From the NCBI RefSeq assembly GCF_033568475.1, contig NC_133122.1:157535361-157599360 (forward strand): a DNA stretch of 64,000 bases. The letters are read 5' to 3'. The position numbers and the translations under genes were made by a program. The DNA is from Henckelia pumila. Its lineage: Eukaryota > Streptophyta > Magnoliopsida > Lamiales > Gesneriaceae. Positions 19,856 through 31,704 of this stretch are shown one piece after another. Every line of letters starts with the position of its first letter. The stretch's first letter is position 1. The notes below the pieces were generated by a model. It made no database searches, was not told where the DNA came from, and saw nothing but the letters and a program-made list of their open reading frames with translations.

Positions 19856-20690
19856 CATTGACTTCTTAGAATTTTCCACATGCAGAATACGCCCATTCAA
19901 GCGCCAAAAAGCCTACGGTCTCAACCACCGAAATCCATCAACCGACCAAACCCACCGACGAAAAGACTGAAGCAAGCAACGAGTCACTTTGGAAAAATAA
20001 TAAGATTCTTCAATTTGTTTTATTTTTTGTTCGTTAGTCGCATTTTGTTTTATTTTCTGCAGTTTATTATTGGTTTACATCTAGCTGTTCAATTTTTTGT
20101 CACATGATTGATTTTCTGCAGTTATTGTTGGTTTATCGCTGGTGGTGGTTCAAATTCTTGTCACAACATGTCTTCTTTGGTAGTTGATGAAACCATAATA
20201 TCTGACTTATCATTTTTAAGCATTGGACTTTGTGTTCGACTTTTAAACCTTGCATTTTTTTAAAAATGGTAGAGTTAATTTTATCATTTCATCTATTATT
20301 GCAAGTATTTAGAGATTTCTCTTATTTTAGTACAACACAAGTTGTTCGAGGGAAATTTTGCTTATTGGAGTGAAAATTAATAAATTTCAATAATTTTCTT
20401 TTATTTTTGAAGTTCCACACGCAATTAATACCGCAAAGGCTCAAATCATCTGCATATTTGGGTCATTTGTACTACTAGCTTGAGTTTGGGGCATGAATTA
20501 CTGAATTTCTTAGTAATTGATTGAATTTGTTGCTGCTAAGGACCTTAAACTCTTTAAATTAATTTTATCAATGTTTAGAAAATATTAGTTCGGATTTTAA
20601 GCAAGAAAACAAAATTATTTCTTCATTTAGAATTAAATTGTCTTTTAAAATCTATGAACGGTTTTCCTTGTTCTGTAAGATTTCAATTCT

Positions 20691-21079
20691 TTGAGTATAG
20701 CTAAGTGGTGAGTAAAATAGCTTTATATGCATGTTATCTTCTCAGGAAATACAGAAAAATAACTTGAATATGAAATTGTTATTTTGTATCCTTTTTAAAA
20801 TTCCAAGATCGAAAATTTGGTAGTGCTTCGTGCTAGTTGATTATCTATATTTTGTGTATTGTTATCTTGAAATTGTGCTGGGAATTATGGAATCTTTTTG
20901 TAGATAAATGAAATATCTAACTGTTGTGAACTATAAATTCTTCAACCAAACTATATATGTATTAGGAGGGATTAGTCCAGATAATGTGAGAAATCGGGTT
21001 CATTAGTACAATCGTCGAGAGGTGGCGCTATTAATGATCTTCGATTGAAAATTATTCATGTTTAATGATGATATTCAAT
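20691..21079. other. intergenic, nothing recognised
   Basis: AT-rich sequence between the palindrome and the presumed 5' part of the Mutator-like gene. No ORF or repeat recognised. Confidence 0.3.
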
Positions 21080-22540
21080 TTTTCTGTAAATGAATTGCAC
21101 TAAAATCCCTAAACCAAAACAACACTTATCTGTCAGTCCATCTGTCTGTATTTTTTTTACTTCACTTCCTTACATAATTGATTTCTTAGTTCAAGCTCCC
21201 AATTTGCACAAATAGACTATATTGCCCTCTTCATTTACCATTTTTTTCCTGCCCAATTTCTCACCATTCGTTTGATTCTCTTTTCGGATTCAATGGACGA
21301 AAGCCGTCGTAAGTGATCTTCACCTTCGTTGGCTCCAAAAGCTCTTCTTTTTCTGCCTCCACCCGTTTCATCTTCATATTTCCACGTTCTTCGCTCTTGC
21401 ATATTCATCGAAGCTGTGTGTAAGTGCTCGTCTTTTGTATTTGTTTGTTGACCATCGCTGCCTCCAAGTTGTTTGTTAATGTTGAGATTTTTCTGTCGAT
21501 TTGATCTCCTTTTATATGTTTTTTTTTTTCAGATTTGTCTAGATTTGAGCTATTCAGACTCATTTCAAGTGGAATTGAGGTACTTGATTTTGATTAGGGT
21601 TTAAAACCAAAAACATAATGTCATTAATATCAATTATGAATGAGAAGTCTTCATTTTGTTTATTTATTATTTTTTTTACTTGAAATATTGGATTTTTAGT
21701 TGATATAAAGAAACGTTTAATTGTCATTGTGGTTTGGGGATTTATCAGGACATGATAACTTGGTGATTCAAAGTTTTTTTAATTGGTTGTAGCCCGCAAG
21801 AATTTGTTATTCAATGATTGTTCAAATTGATTGTATGAGATACAATCGAAATTCACAAATTTAATAAATAGATTCATGTTTTTAGTTGTTATATATAAAG
21901 TTGGGTCTTGTTTTTATATTTTATGTTTCGGTTTTGAAACGAAATTATGTTATAGCCAATATTGCACTTCTTCTAGTTGAAGTAAGCGAAGATTTTAATT
22001 TTTTAACATTGATGATACTAGTGCATGAATATTGAAGTGCAATGATTTTTTTTTTTTGGGATTTAAAAAATAATAATTGTAAACTCAATCCTTTTTACGC
22101 ATCTATCTGCCAACGAATTTTCTTTATCTGAAAAAGATGAAATTGTTGTGCGATCCACTCATCAATTATTTTTGGCTTCTAATATTTTGTAATGTTATCT
22201 TCATTTTTGTATTTTTTAAATGCACGAATCCATGGTTCTCTTGTATATGATTTTCATAAAACTCTGAATCCAATGTTGCATGAAAACTTCTAGGTATAAA
22301 ATAATAACATTTGGTTTAGATTGACACTTTTCTAAATAACTTTGAGGTTATATTTATGATTTATTATATTGTTCTTTGTTTGAAATGCTTGTATGTGAAA
22401 TTCTGTTTGATTTGTGCCGTTGAAGGATGAAATATTTCTTATTTCATCTTTAAATGAATTATAGTTCTACAAATATCATATGCGAGAACTTTTATTGATT
22501 GAAAACAACCTTTATTTTTGTAGAATGGAATCTGGAGTAG
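21080..22540 (+). pseudogene. presumed 5' region and first codons of a Mutator-like transposase gene
   Basis: The last 16 bases, ATGGAATCTGGAGTAG after a splice-acceptor-like TTTTTGTAG, continue in frame with the transposase sequence at 58655 once the nested block is left out, and AGTAG at 22536-22540 recurs at 58650-58654 as a target duplication. Upstream there are donor-like GTAAGT words (near 21307 and 21420) and an acceptor-like polypyrimidine-CAG (about 21533), suggesting a leader with introns. The words ACTAAAATCCCTAAACC and ACTATATTGCCCTC near 21100-21225 resemble terminal regions of plant Mutator-like elements, but no TIR partner is in the window. The exon structure is inference. Confidence 0.4.
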
Positions 22541-23550
22541 TGTTGGGAAATTTAGTTTTGGTGTTTACAAATACAAAGATTAAAAGAAGGCCAAACTAAT
22601 CAAGCAACTAAGAAGCGCTAAACTGATATATGGAGCTAAACTACTTCACGCTCAACTACCGTGCTCAACTGGTCGAAGATCCTAAACTGACTTCATCAGT
22701 TTACACTCGCTAAATTAAACTTCATCAGTTTAACATTACCAGTCTACTAGCTTGCCACTTCCGGATAAGTTCATCCGTACTCTGACACACTCTGCAGAAG
22801 ATAGTGCCGCGATGCAAAGGGCAATATCGGCTCCATAATTTGTTGTTGATAGTGACAAATCCAACGGGAATAATTCAAACCCTATCTGAAGATTCAATTC
22901 GAATTTATGACCGTTATCAATCCAAGTGTATAAATAAAGATCTTGATCGATCAAAGGAGCTAACTATCACGCTCTGCAATTTTACGAGAATACTCAAAGT
23001 TTTACACGCTCAAGAATTGATCAAGGAACTCGAAGCACAAACGCCGAAGTGTTATTCTGATCATCGAAGGATCAATTTTGTGCTAAATATTTCGAGTTAT
23101 ATTCATTTTGTTCTATCAATCAGTTTAGGACTGAAACTGAGTTGTTGTACTAGGCGTTCTTGTTTAGGCGGTGTCTAAGTCCTAAACTGGATCGGGGTTT
23201 TGCAAATTGCTTGTAAAATTCAAAGTATTCTAGTGATATCCTTCCGAGGTGGAAGAAGGGGTGATGTAGGAGTGTTTGAAATCTTCGAACATCCATAAAT
23301 ATTTGATTGTGTTATTTTAGTTTACCCACTATCATCACCTAACCTAAACTGATACCCACTCAACATTCAAATCTGTAATTTGGCATATTTTCGCACATAC
23401 TCTTGTTTGTCAAATTACATTAGAATTAAGATAAGTCTAGAACTCAGTCATTAAACCTATCGAGTTCAATTATTGTTTCACTAAACTGTTTACAAGTGCA
23501 TTCACCCCCAACCCCCCCCCCCCCCTCTAAACTTGTAATCGATCCTATCA
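22541..23550 (+). repeat. Sirevirus-like Copia 5' LTR (about 1010 bp)
   Basis: Starts TGTTGGGAAATTTAGTTTTGG and ends CCTATCA just before the primer site. The start matches the 3' LTR at 42216. Contains many TAAACTG/CAGTTTA words and a C-run near 23507-23525. Confidence 0.88.
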
Positions 23551-23552
23551 AT

Positions 23553-23564
23553 TGGCATAAGAGA
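23553..23564 (+). other. degenerate primer-binding site of the Sirevirus-like Copia
   Basis: TGGCATAAGAGA at the position where TGGTATCAGAGC (complement of the initiator tRNA-Met 3' end) is expected, with the usual CAAT before it. Three mismatches, which fits the decayed state. Confidence 0.5.
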
Positions 23565-23599
23565 AAGGTTCTTATCTTACTCTTGAACACTGTATCAAA

Positions 23600-25457
23600 A
23601 TGACTTCATTCAGCAAGATTCATATGTTCTCCAAAGAAGATTTTGATGATTGAAAGATTCGCATGCAAACACATCTATCAGCATTGGATGATGACATGTG
23701 GTTTGTCGTCACTGATGGACCTCTTACAATCACCAAGATTAATACTGCTATTGCTCTTTCTGGCGGTGGTCCTCAATATATTGAGAAGCCAAGAATCGAA
23801 TGGACTGCAGAAGATAAAAAGAAGGCAAATCTTGACAATGTGGCTAAAGATATCTTGTATAAAACTCTTGACAAGAACACTTTCAGCAAGATCAAGACGT
23901 GCAAAACAGGGAAAGAAATCTGGGAGAAATTGATTCAAATCTGTGAAGGAAATGAATAGACTAACGAGAATAAACTGTCTGTTGCTACTCAAAAATTTGA
24001 TAACATCAGAATGAAACCTGGTGAATCAATGACAGAATTTTATGAGTGAGTTAGTAGCATTGTTATTGAGCTTAATGGATTGGGAAAGACATATCCCAAC
24101 AGGGAAGTCATTCTCAAAGTCATTCGAGGCCTTTTCAAAGAATGGGATGTGAAGACAATGACTACGAGAGAATCAAAAGACCTGAACAAATTGGAGCTAC
24201 ATGATTTGTTTGCAGACTTGAAGGCCTATGAGTTTGAACTACAAACTCGAGAGGAAGATCAGTCTACCTCTCAACTGACCAAGGCTTTGACTGCAGTCAA
24301 GATAGAATCACCAGCTCAACCAGAAAAGACAGCTGAACAACTGAGCAGTGATGCTATGTCTCTATTTGTAAAGAAGTTTGACAAGTTCATTAGAAGAAAT
24401 CAGGAAGGGCCTTATAGAAGAAATTTTCAAAAGAAGGATGCAGTCGAAGAACCAAGAAGTTGCTTCAACTGTGGAAAAACAGGACACTTCATAGCTGACT
24501 GTCCCAAACCAAAGAACTTTGACAAAAGGAAAAGCTCAAGGGATTCCAGAAACACTTCAAGACAGAAACATGAAGCACTGGTTGCAAAGGATAGCAAAGC
24601 CAAATGGAGAGAAACAGATAGTGATTCAGAAGAATCAAACTACTCCTCAAGCTCCAGTGATGATGAAGAAGAAGTCAAGTGCCTAATAACAAATGATCAA
24701 GGACAAGAATCCACCAGTGAACAGGTATTCGATTTTAGTTCTGGAGAGTTCAGTAGAGAGGAACTAATCACAGCACTTCACGACATGGAAAATGAGTATC
24801 ATAAACTGTCCCTTGCATTTGATGAAGTCAAAGCAAAGCAAGAGGACCTGCAAGATATCTCAACTGAATCCCACTGGGAACAATCAGTTGAGAAGAATTG
24901 TCTTGAGATAGAGATTTCTAAGCTTAAGACTGAGAATGAGCAACTCAAGATCAATATCATGAATCTTACGATAGAAAACAAAGGATGGATGATCTAGTAA
25001 GTTCATGGAATAGATCCTCGAGCACGCTGACAGAAATGCATGATTTACAAAGACCTCTACATGACAAAACTGGTCTAGGGTATGGTAAAAAAGTTGAAAC
25101 TGGTGAATCAAGCACTCTACCCAAACTGAATATGTGCAAAGAAAAGTATATAAACTTTGTACGAGAAGTTAGAAAAAATGAACATGATAAACCTATCCTA
25201 ATGACTTGGCAGTCAATAGAGCAGATGAACATGAAAAGATTTGGTATTGGCTTCAATCCTCAAGAAACTAAAGTTGAAACTGCTAAAATTCCTGAACGGA
25301 CTAATTCATATCAATCGAATCCTATGAGAGGAAATCGAGGTCAATATCACAATTAACGTCCAGTTCAAAAGCGATATAGGCATCTCAAGGATATTGGAAA
25401 GGGAAAACAACATATGGTCTCCCCAGCACATCACACTCCACAATCTAGGGCACATAA
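23600..25457 (+). pseudogene. Copia gag (broken, cut by chromovirus)
   Basis: ATG at 23600 (MTSFSKIHMFSKEDFDD) starts one frame that runs to 24997 with in-frame stops at 23648, 23957 and 24047. It then needs a shift near 24985 to continue (WNRSSSTLTEMHDLQRP) until the insertion at 25458. The N-terminal part is the retrotransposon gag of the UBN2 type. A zinc knuckle CFNCGKTGHFIADCP (CX2CX4HX4C) lies at about 24461-24505, followed by a serine-rich acidic stretch and a coiled-coil-like region rich in Glu/Leu. Gag would form the virus-like particle and bind element RNA. It is inactive. Confidence 0.85.
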
Positions 25458-27483
25458 TGAAAGGGCACGTGTCCTGATTTTATATTTAATGATCAAACAA
25501 TAAAAATTAATTAATAAAAACAGCGAAAACGAGTTAAAAATTTTCGTTTGGGCCTACAGAAATTTCGGCATGACCTATTCATAAATAGGACATCCCAAAA
25601 ACATATATAACACAACTAACATAATATACTCGAAAATAGAGTCATATCATCAATTTAAAAACCTATAGCCGCACTGACCAGGACTAAGCACAAGCAGAGC
25701 TGGCAAGGCTCAATCACACAAACAACAATCCAAAACAAAGTCAAAACTATTCATACAAATACACATGGCATGTCCTCGGAAAATTTAAAATTCGCTAATA
25801 TGATATATACATATATCTGGGAACTCGAATCCACACTCGACTCACTGGGTACCACTAGATGACGCTCCACCAGACGCGTCAAATCCCCCTGGATAACCTG
25901 CTATAGAATCACAAACATCCACAACATAAAAAGAAAACAGGGGTCGGACCCCAGTACGATGAACTAGAAAAATTACGACAAATATAACTAACATGAATAA
26001 AATCAAGTACAATGCAATGCGTGACATGTATCAATGAAATAAGGAATACCAAATGAAGTCCAAATAATTGTATCACAATAATATCAGTGGCCACCCGTGC
26101 AAGGTACGCAACAAACCTCGAATCATCACAGCTCCTCAACGCACGTATCATGAGGGCCTCAGGAGTGTACTAAGTAATGTCACTCGCTCCAACGATGACT
26201 CAACATATCTCAAGAGATCAATATCAATAACAATCAAAGGTATCAAGGCTCAACGTGCCATGAAAAACTGCTAATGTGCTTATTTGACGAATATCCTTAA
26301 ATATTTTCCAATAAAAAGATATTTAAAATTTATTTTATTTTATTAAAAGAAAATAGAGATTATTCTCAATTCAGTACATTAACAATCAATGTAAATGAGT
26401 GAATACAATCATATAATCCACATAAGCACATAAAACACGTTATCACTCATTACAAAATACTTAATATCATTACATGCCATTATAGGCGTCGTAATATAAA
26501 CAGCTCATACGTACCTCAACCAACACTTATATTATCACATAAAATATCTCACATATTTCTCGAATATTCCAATCATATGGAAAACCATTTGTTTAATATT
26601 AAATCATCCTATCAATGTCCAAATATCGAATAACCAACTCTAAAAGCCGAAATACCCAATATTTCATAATCTGAAATTTTCTGACAATTACCAAAAATTC
26701 TTGAAATTCATATATAACAATTCTAATACATCTAAACATCCAAACAGCGATTTAAACATCTCTATAATTCGAAAATCTCAAATAGTATAATATGAAATTT
26801 CAAAATATTGCCCCAATAATTTCTGAAAAATAGACAATACCTTCAATCGACTCCGATATAATACCTACAACCAATAATAAATCAAATATCAATTATCAGA
26901 TGTCAATTGAATCAAAATTCCCAAAATTTGAAACCTTAGTCTCGAAATTTACCTCAAAGCTAAGAAATATAGCTCCAAATGAACTGAACAACTTTCCCCT
27001 AAACTCAGGCGACGCACGGCGGCGAAAAACGGCAGCGTGACAGGCAGCTGCCGGAATTCTGGTTTTGGGTAACACAAGAAAACCTTACAAAATGGGTATC
27101 AATAGCTAACTCTTGTCGAGAGTATTCCGAATCTATATCTATTTTCAAAAATCGATAACTGACGGAAAAGTTACATCAATTTGAAGCGACGGGAAAAGTT
27201 TGGAAACTAAAGAACAGAGAACGGAGATGACGATGAACGCGACTTGAGGAGAGATATAAACAATCTGACTATATATATCCATATCTATTTAATTAAATAT
27301 GTATTTGTTTAATGTGTATCTTATTTTATTCATTCGAGGTTAAAAATGACCCGGTTTGAGTTTTTTCAACTCCTGTGTGCTCTATAAATAAAATATGCAT
27401 TTTAATATCGTCTATAAATCGATATTTATCAGTACATATTTTTAACACACAAATTAATTAACATATTAAAATCGGGTCTTACA
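25458..27483 (-). repeat. chromovirus 3' LTR (2026 bp)
   Basis: Reads TGTAAGACCCGATTTTAA... to ...GTGCCCTTTCA on the minus strand. It lacks the GC-rich duplicated block found in the other LTR. The polypurine tract AGAGGGGGAGAAA adjoins it (complement of 27484-27496). Confidence 0.9.
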
Positions 27484-27496
27484 TTTCTCCCCCTCT
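27484..27496 (-). other. polypurine tract of chromovirus
   Basis: On the minus strand AGAGGGGGAGAAA ends directly at the 3' LTR, as expected for the plus-strand primer. Confidence 0.75.
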
Positions 27497-27559
27497 AAAA
27501 AGAAAATTTCGTTCTCAAAATTAACACACATCAAACTTATATACAAAGTAGTCAAACAT

Positions 27560-28655
27560 CTACCACTGATAATACATAGGGAAATCAGAGTACATGGCAT
27601 AAGTCATCACATTGTCAAACAAATGAGGCCATTCTTGACGCATTCTAGACTCCAATTCCCATGTAGCTTACTCTCTCCCATGTCTACTCCATTCTACCAT
27701 AACCAAATGAATCGTCTTGTTCCTTAGTTGATTTTCTTTACGATCAAGGATCTGCACTGGATACTCAACATAGCTAAGGGAACTATCAAACTCCACATCA
27801 TCAGCCCTCAAGATATGAGAAGGATCTGGTTCATACTTCCGCAACATATATACGTGAAATACATCATGTATCGCAGACAAACTCTGCGGCAAATTCAAAC
27901 GATACGCCAAAATACCAATCTTTTCAACAATCTCGTAAGGACCGATATAACGAGGAGCTAATTTTCCTTTACGCCCAAATCTCATAGTACCACGAAATGG
28001 TGATACTTTCAAGAAAACAAAATCGCCAACCTGAAATTCTAAAGGACTACGCCTGTTATTAGCATAGCTGGCTTGACGATCCTGGGTTGTTTTCATCATT
28101 TTTCTGACCAGTTCAACTTTTTCTTTCATCTCTTGGATAAACTCTGGTCCCGACAACTGTCGTTCTCCTACTTCTTCCCAACATATCGGAGATCTACATT
28201 TCCTGCCATACAAGGCTTCAAATGGTGTCATCCCGATAGATACTTGATAACTATTATTGTAACAGAATTCCACCAAAGCTAATGATTCTTGCCAACCACC
28301 ACTGAAATCCATTACAACAGCTCGTAATAAATCTTCAAGCGTCTGAATAGTTCTTTCAGATTGACCATCTGTCTGTGGATGATAGGCAGTACTCATGACC
28401 AATTTAGAACCCAAAGCTGATTGCAAACTAGCACAAAACTTAGAAGTAAATCTGGGATCACGGTCTGATACTATAGTAACTGGCACACCATGAAATCGCA
28501 CTATCTGATCAATGTACATTTTTGCCATTTTCGTATATGTCCAAGTACGATCATATGGAATAAAATGGGCAGATTTACAAAATCTATCCACAATAACCCA
28601 AATGGCATCACAACTGGGATTAGAACGAGGTAGGTGTGTCACGAAATCCATAGTA
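27560..28655 (-). pseudogene. chromovirus integrase core with chromodomain-like C-terminus
   Basis: Open from [11 protein letters not shown] at 28651 to a TAA at 27668; the frame then continues through ATWELESRMRQEWP to a TAG at 27560. The three acidic residues of the core are present: Asp in WVIVDRF, Asp in VSDRDPRF and Glu in GQSERTIQTLEDLL. The C-terminus has the GPYEIVEKIG/LPQSLSAIHDVFHVYML module and a PVQILDRKENQLRNK...VEWSRH stretch typical of chromodomains that guide integration to heterochromatin. The N-terminal HHCC zinc finger is absent because of the deletion at 28652. The stop inside the chromodomain replaces a Glu codon. Confidence 0.88.
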
Positions 28656-29770
28656 ATGCTAGTACTTGAGCCGTAGTCAATTTTCCTTTCAAAGTCTGAA
28701 AACTAGTTTCACATTCTTCAGTCCACACAAAACGTCGATCTTTTTGAGTCAATATCATCATAGGCCTAGCTATTTCAGAAAATCCCTTGATAAAACGCCT
28801 GTAATATCCATCCAAACCTAAAAAGCTACGAATCTCAGAGACATTGGTTGGTATAGACCAATTAAGAACAAATTCAACTTTACTAGGATCGACAGATACC
28901 CCTTGTGCTGATATCACATGTCCGAGAAATAATACTCTGTCTAACCAAAATTCGCACTTAGAAAACTTAGCATATAATTGTGATGTTCTGAGTTTTTTAA
29001 GTACTAATGTCAAATGTTCTTTATGCTCCTTCCTTGACTTAAAATAAATCAAAATGTCATCAATAAAAACGATAAAAAATCGATCTATGAATTCCCAAAA
29101 CACACGATTCAATAAATCCATGAAAAATGCTGGAGCATTAGTCAACCCAAAAGGCACAACTAAGAATTCATAATGTCCATAACGCGTTCGAAATGCTTTC
29201 TTGGGAACATCTTCCTCTAGAACTCGAAGTTGATGATATCCAGAATGAAGATCGATTTTAGAATACACAGATGTACCGTGCAACTGATCAAACAAGTCAT
29301 GAATTCGTGGCAAATGATACTTATTCTTCACAGTAGCCCGATTCAATTGCCGATAATCGATGCACATTCTCATCGTTCCATCTTTCTTCTTCACAAACAA
29401 AACTGGAGCACCCCAAGGCGACATACTTGGTTTAATATAACCTTTTTTTAGCAAATCTTGCAATTGCGTTTTAAGTTCTTTCAATTCTGCTGGAGCTAAT
29501 CGATATGGGGCTCGAGAAATAGGACTTGTCCCTGGCATCAACTCAATGCTAAGATCTATTTCCCTCCGAGGCAGAAAACCCGGAATCTCATCAGGAAATA
29601 CATCAGGAAAATTCTTGACGACGGGAATATCTGAAACTTTCAATTTCTCCACCTTCGTCGCATCAAGATCATATACCATAAATCCTTCATTTCTTATCGA
29701 CAATAATCTAAACATTTCCATTGCCGATACTAATGAAATGCGAGATTGTGAATCATTACCGTAAAAATTC
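28652..29770 (-). pseudogene. chromovirus reverse transcriptase (RNase H missing)
   Basis: RT reads from [20 protein letters not shown] through [33 protein letters not shown] and FIDDILIY (the catalytic Asp pair is intact) to [16 protein letters not shown] and [16 protein letters not shown]. There it stops abruptly: the next codons belong to the integrase in another frame. The whole RNase H and the integrase zinc finger, expected here, are missing. A frameshift near 29755-29775 separates it from the protease. Confidence 0.88.
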
Positions 29771-31436
29771 CATATGGTCTAAATCTCACAATTCCATGGA
29801 AACAATCAACAGTCGCTCTATAATTAATCAGTGTATCCATACCCAAGATACAGTCAAAATTAGACATAACTAGTTTTATTAGATTGGTTATCATGATCTT
29901 ATCCTCAAATCTAATCACGCAATCTAAAACTATCTCATTAGACATCAAGAAAACACCAGCAGGAGTAGCTACAAACACAATATCCAATAACGGAGTAAAG
30001 GCAATCTCATGCTCATCAGCAAATGTAACAGATAAAAATGAATGAGATGCTCCTGTGTCTATCAAGATACGTGCATGATAATAAAAAATATAACAAATAC
30101 CTGCAATAACTTCCCCAGGTGCATCTTGTGCCTGATCCTGAGTCATGGCATGCACTTGAGCCTGCTGTGGCCCTGGAAAACGCTGTTGACTCTGAGGAGA
30201 TGGATACCTAGGCTGCTGAGTTGGCTGTACCGGAACATAAGACTGTGTAGGAACGTACGTCTGTACAAGAGTATATGGCCTAAAAGGTGGTCTTTGAGGA
30301 AACTGGCCAAACTGTTGTGGTTGCACTTGCTGTCTTCCAGCATTTGGACATACTCTAGCCGAATGTCCAACCTGACCACAAGTATAACATGTTCCTGAAA
30401 ATCCTGTACATTGTGTACTCAAATGCTTACCACCACATCTGTCACAATACACCCTACTGGACGATCCAACTGAACTTCCACCACGACTACCACTGGAACT
30501 GGATGAACTAGGATGTGGCTTCTTTTTAAATGACTTCCCTCTGGTTTTAAACCAAGGCCTCTTCGCTTACTGAGAAGATTGAGTAGGCTGATATGGAGGT
30601 AAACCCATTGGTGTCTGCGAACTGCTTCCAGCTCCTTGAGGAACATATGCTGGGATTGGTTGTGGTTCACCCCTGAGTAAACTCGCTTCAATCTTCTTTG
30701 CCTTTTCTACTGCTTTCATATAAGTCGATGGAGTTCCAGTAGTCACCAAAGTGTGGATCGTTTGTTTAAGCCCCTTCAGAAAGTGCGAAAGCTTTGAACG
30801 ATCATTCTTTGCAATGTGTGGGACATAAGACAGAAGAGCAGAGAATTGAGAAGCATATTCAACAACAGATTTATTGCCTTGAACAAACAAATTAAATTCA
30901 TCTTCTTTAGCAAAATAATAGGATGCTGGTGCATATTTCTGTGCGAATTGAGTACGAAAAACTTCCCATGTGATCTTTTTACCAGAATCATAAAGTTTTT
31001 CTGGTGTCGTTTTCCACCAAAGTTGCGCACGGTCTTTAAGCTGAAATGGAACTAACTTCAATCGAATTTCGTCTGGATACTCTAGCCCATTAAACATAGT
31101 GTTGAGACTTTTCAACCAGTTTGCAGCTTTTTCACTTCCTTCATTGCCAAAGAACTTTTGAGGTTGCAACTCTTGAAATTGAGATATAACGAGACGTATT
31201 CCTCCCATCTTCTCAATCAATTTAGCCATTTCTGGATCAGTCTCAGCATGGACAGCTTTTCCCTTGTCAGGATTTACCTGTGGGTGTTGTTCCACCTCTA
31301 ATTCCACATCCTTTGGACGTTGGACAACTGGTAGACCACGTCATCCCCTGACAATATCATCAAGATTTTTAACATTTTCCGCTGCAGACTCTTCTACAAC
31401 TTCCTTTCCTTTTCTACCTCTTCCTCCCGGTTCCAT
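29730..31436 (-). pseudogene. chromovirus gag and protease (broken)
   Basis: ATG at 31436 (MEPGGRGRKG). In-frame TGA near 31343, then gag from about 31307 with the typical FQELQPQKFFGNEGSEKAANWLKSL and KLVPFQLKDRAQLWW. A stop at 30567 is in the same frame. A zinc knuckle CYTCGQVGHSARVCP (about 30345-30390) and a retroviral-type aspartic protease follow, with the catalytic word LIDTGASHSFL near 30035-30065 and CILGMDTL near 29840. The protease would cleave the polyprotein. Two in-frame stops and a frameshift before RT inactivate it. Confidence 0.87.
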
Positions 31437-31690
31437 TCTATAAGACACAAGGATTTACATACTGGCAGAAATATCTTAACTAACATATAACTATGATAGG
31501 AACTCAAAGTTCTAAGAAACAATAATAAACTAAGTTCCAAATCCAATAACTACTGGTTCTATCAGATAAGTTCAAATCAAACACAACAAGTAATTCACGT
31601 AAGAACAAGTAGTCACACACAGACGCAAACATTTTGTTAGTGTCTAAACTCGAGTGTCCTAGACTCTAATTCGAGCATATCCCAGTTTAT
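31437..31690 (-). other. chromovirus 5' leader
   Basis: Untranslated leader between the primer site and gag; no feature beyond AT-rich sequence seen. Confidence 0.5.
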
Positions 31691-31702
31691 GCTCTGATAC
31701 CA
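31691..31702 (-). other. primer-binding site of chromovirus (initiator tRNA-Met)
   Basis: On the minus strand TGGTATCAGAGC, a perfect complement of the initiator tRNA-Met 3' end, two bases from the LTR end at 31705. Confidence 0.88.
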
Positions 31703-31704
31703 AA

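Larger units (their letters stand above)
17104..20690 (-). repeat. right arm of the large inverted repeat (STN1 palindrome)
   Basis: Mirror of 13230-16658. It ends near TTGTTCTGTAAGATTT (about 20690), after which similarity stops. It differs from the left arm by single-base changes, microsatellite length and one 181-bp block present only here (19453-19633). The accumulated differences argue against a simple sequencing foldback. Confidence 0.92.

Noticed and set aside
19557..19970. 137-codon frame in the right arm
   Set aside because: Extends through the (TA)n microsatellite as an Ile-Tyr run and exists only because of the 181-bp block.
13230..20690. Palindrome as a pure sequencing or assembly foldback
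   Set aside because: Arms differ by many substitutions, indels, microsatellite length and a 181-bp block, so they are two real loci; a haplotype mis-join cannot be excluded from the sequence alone.
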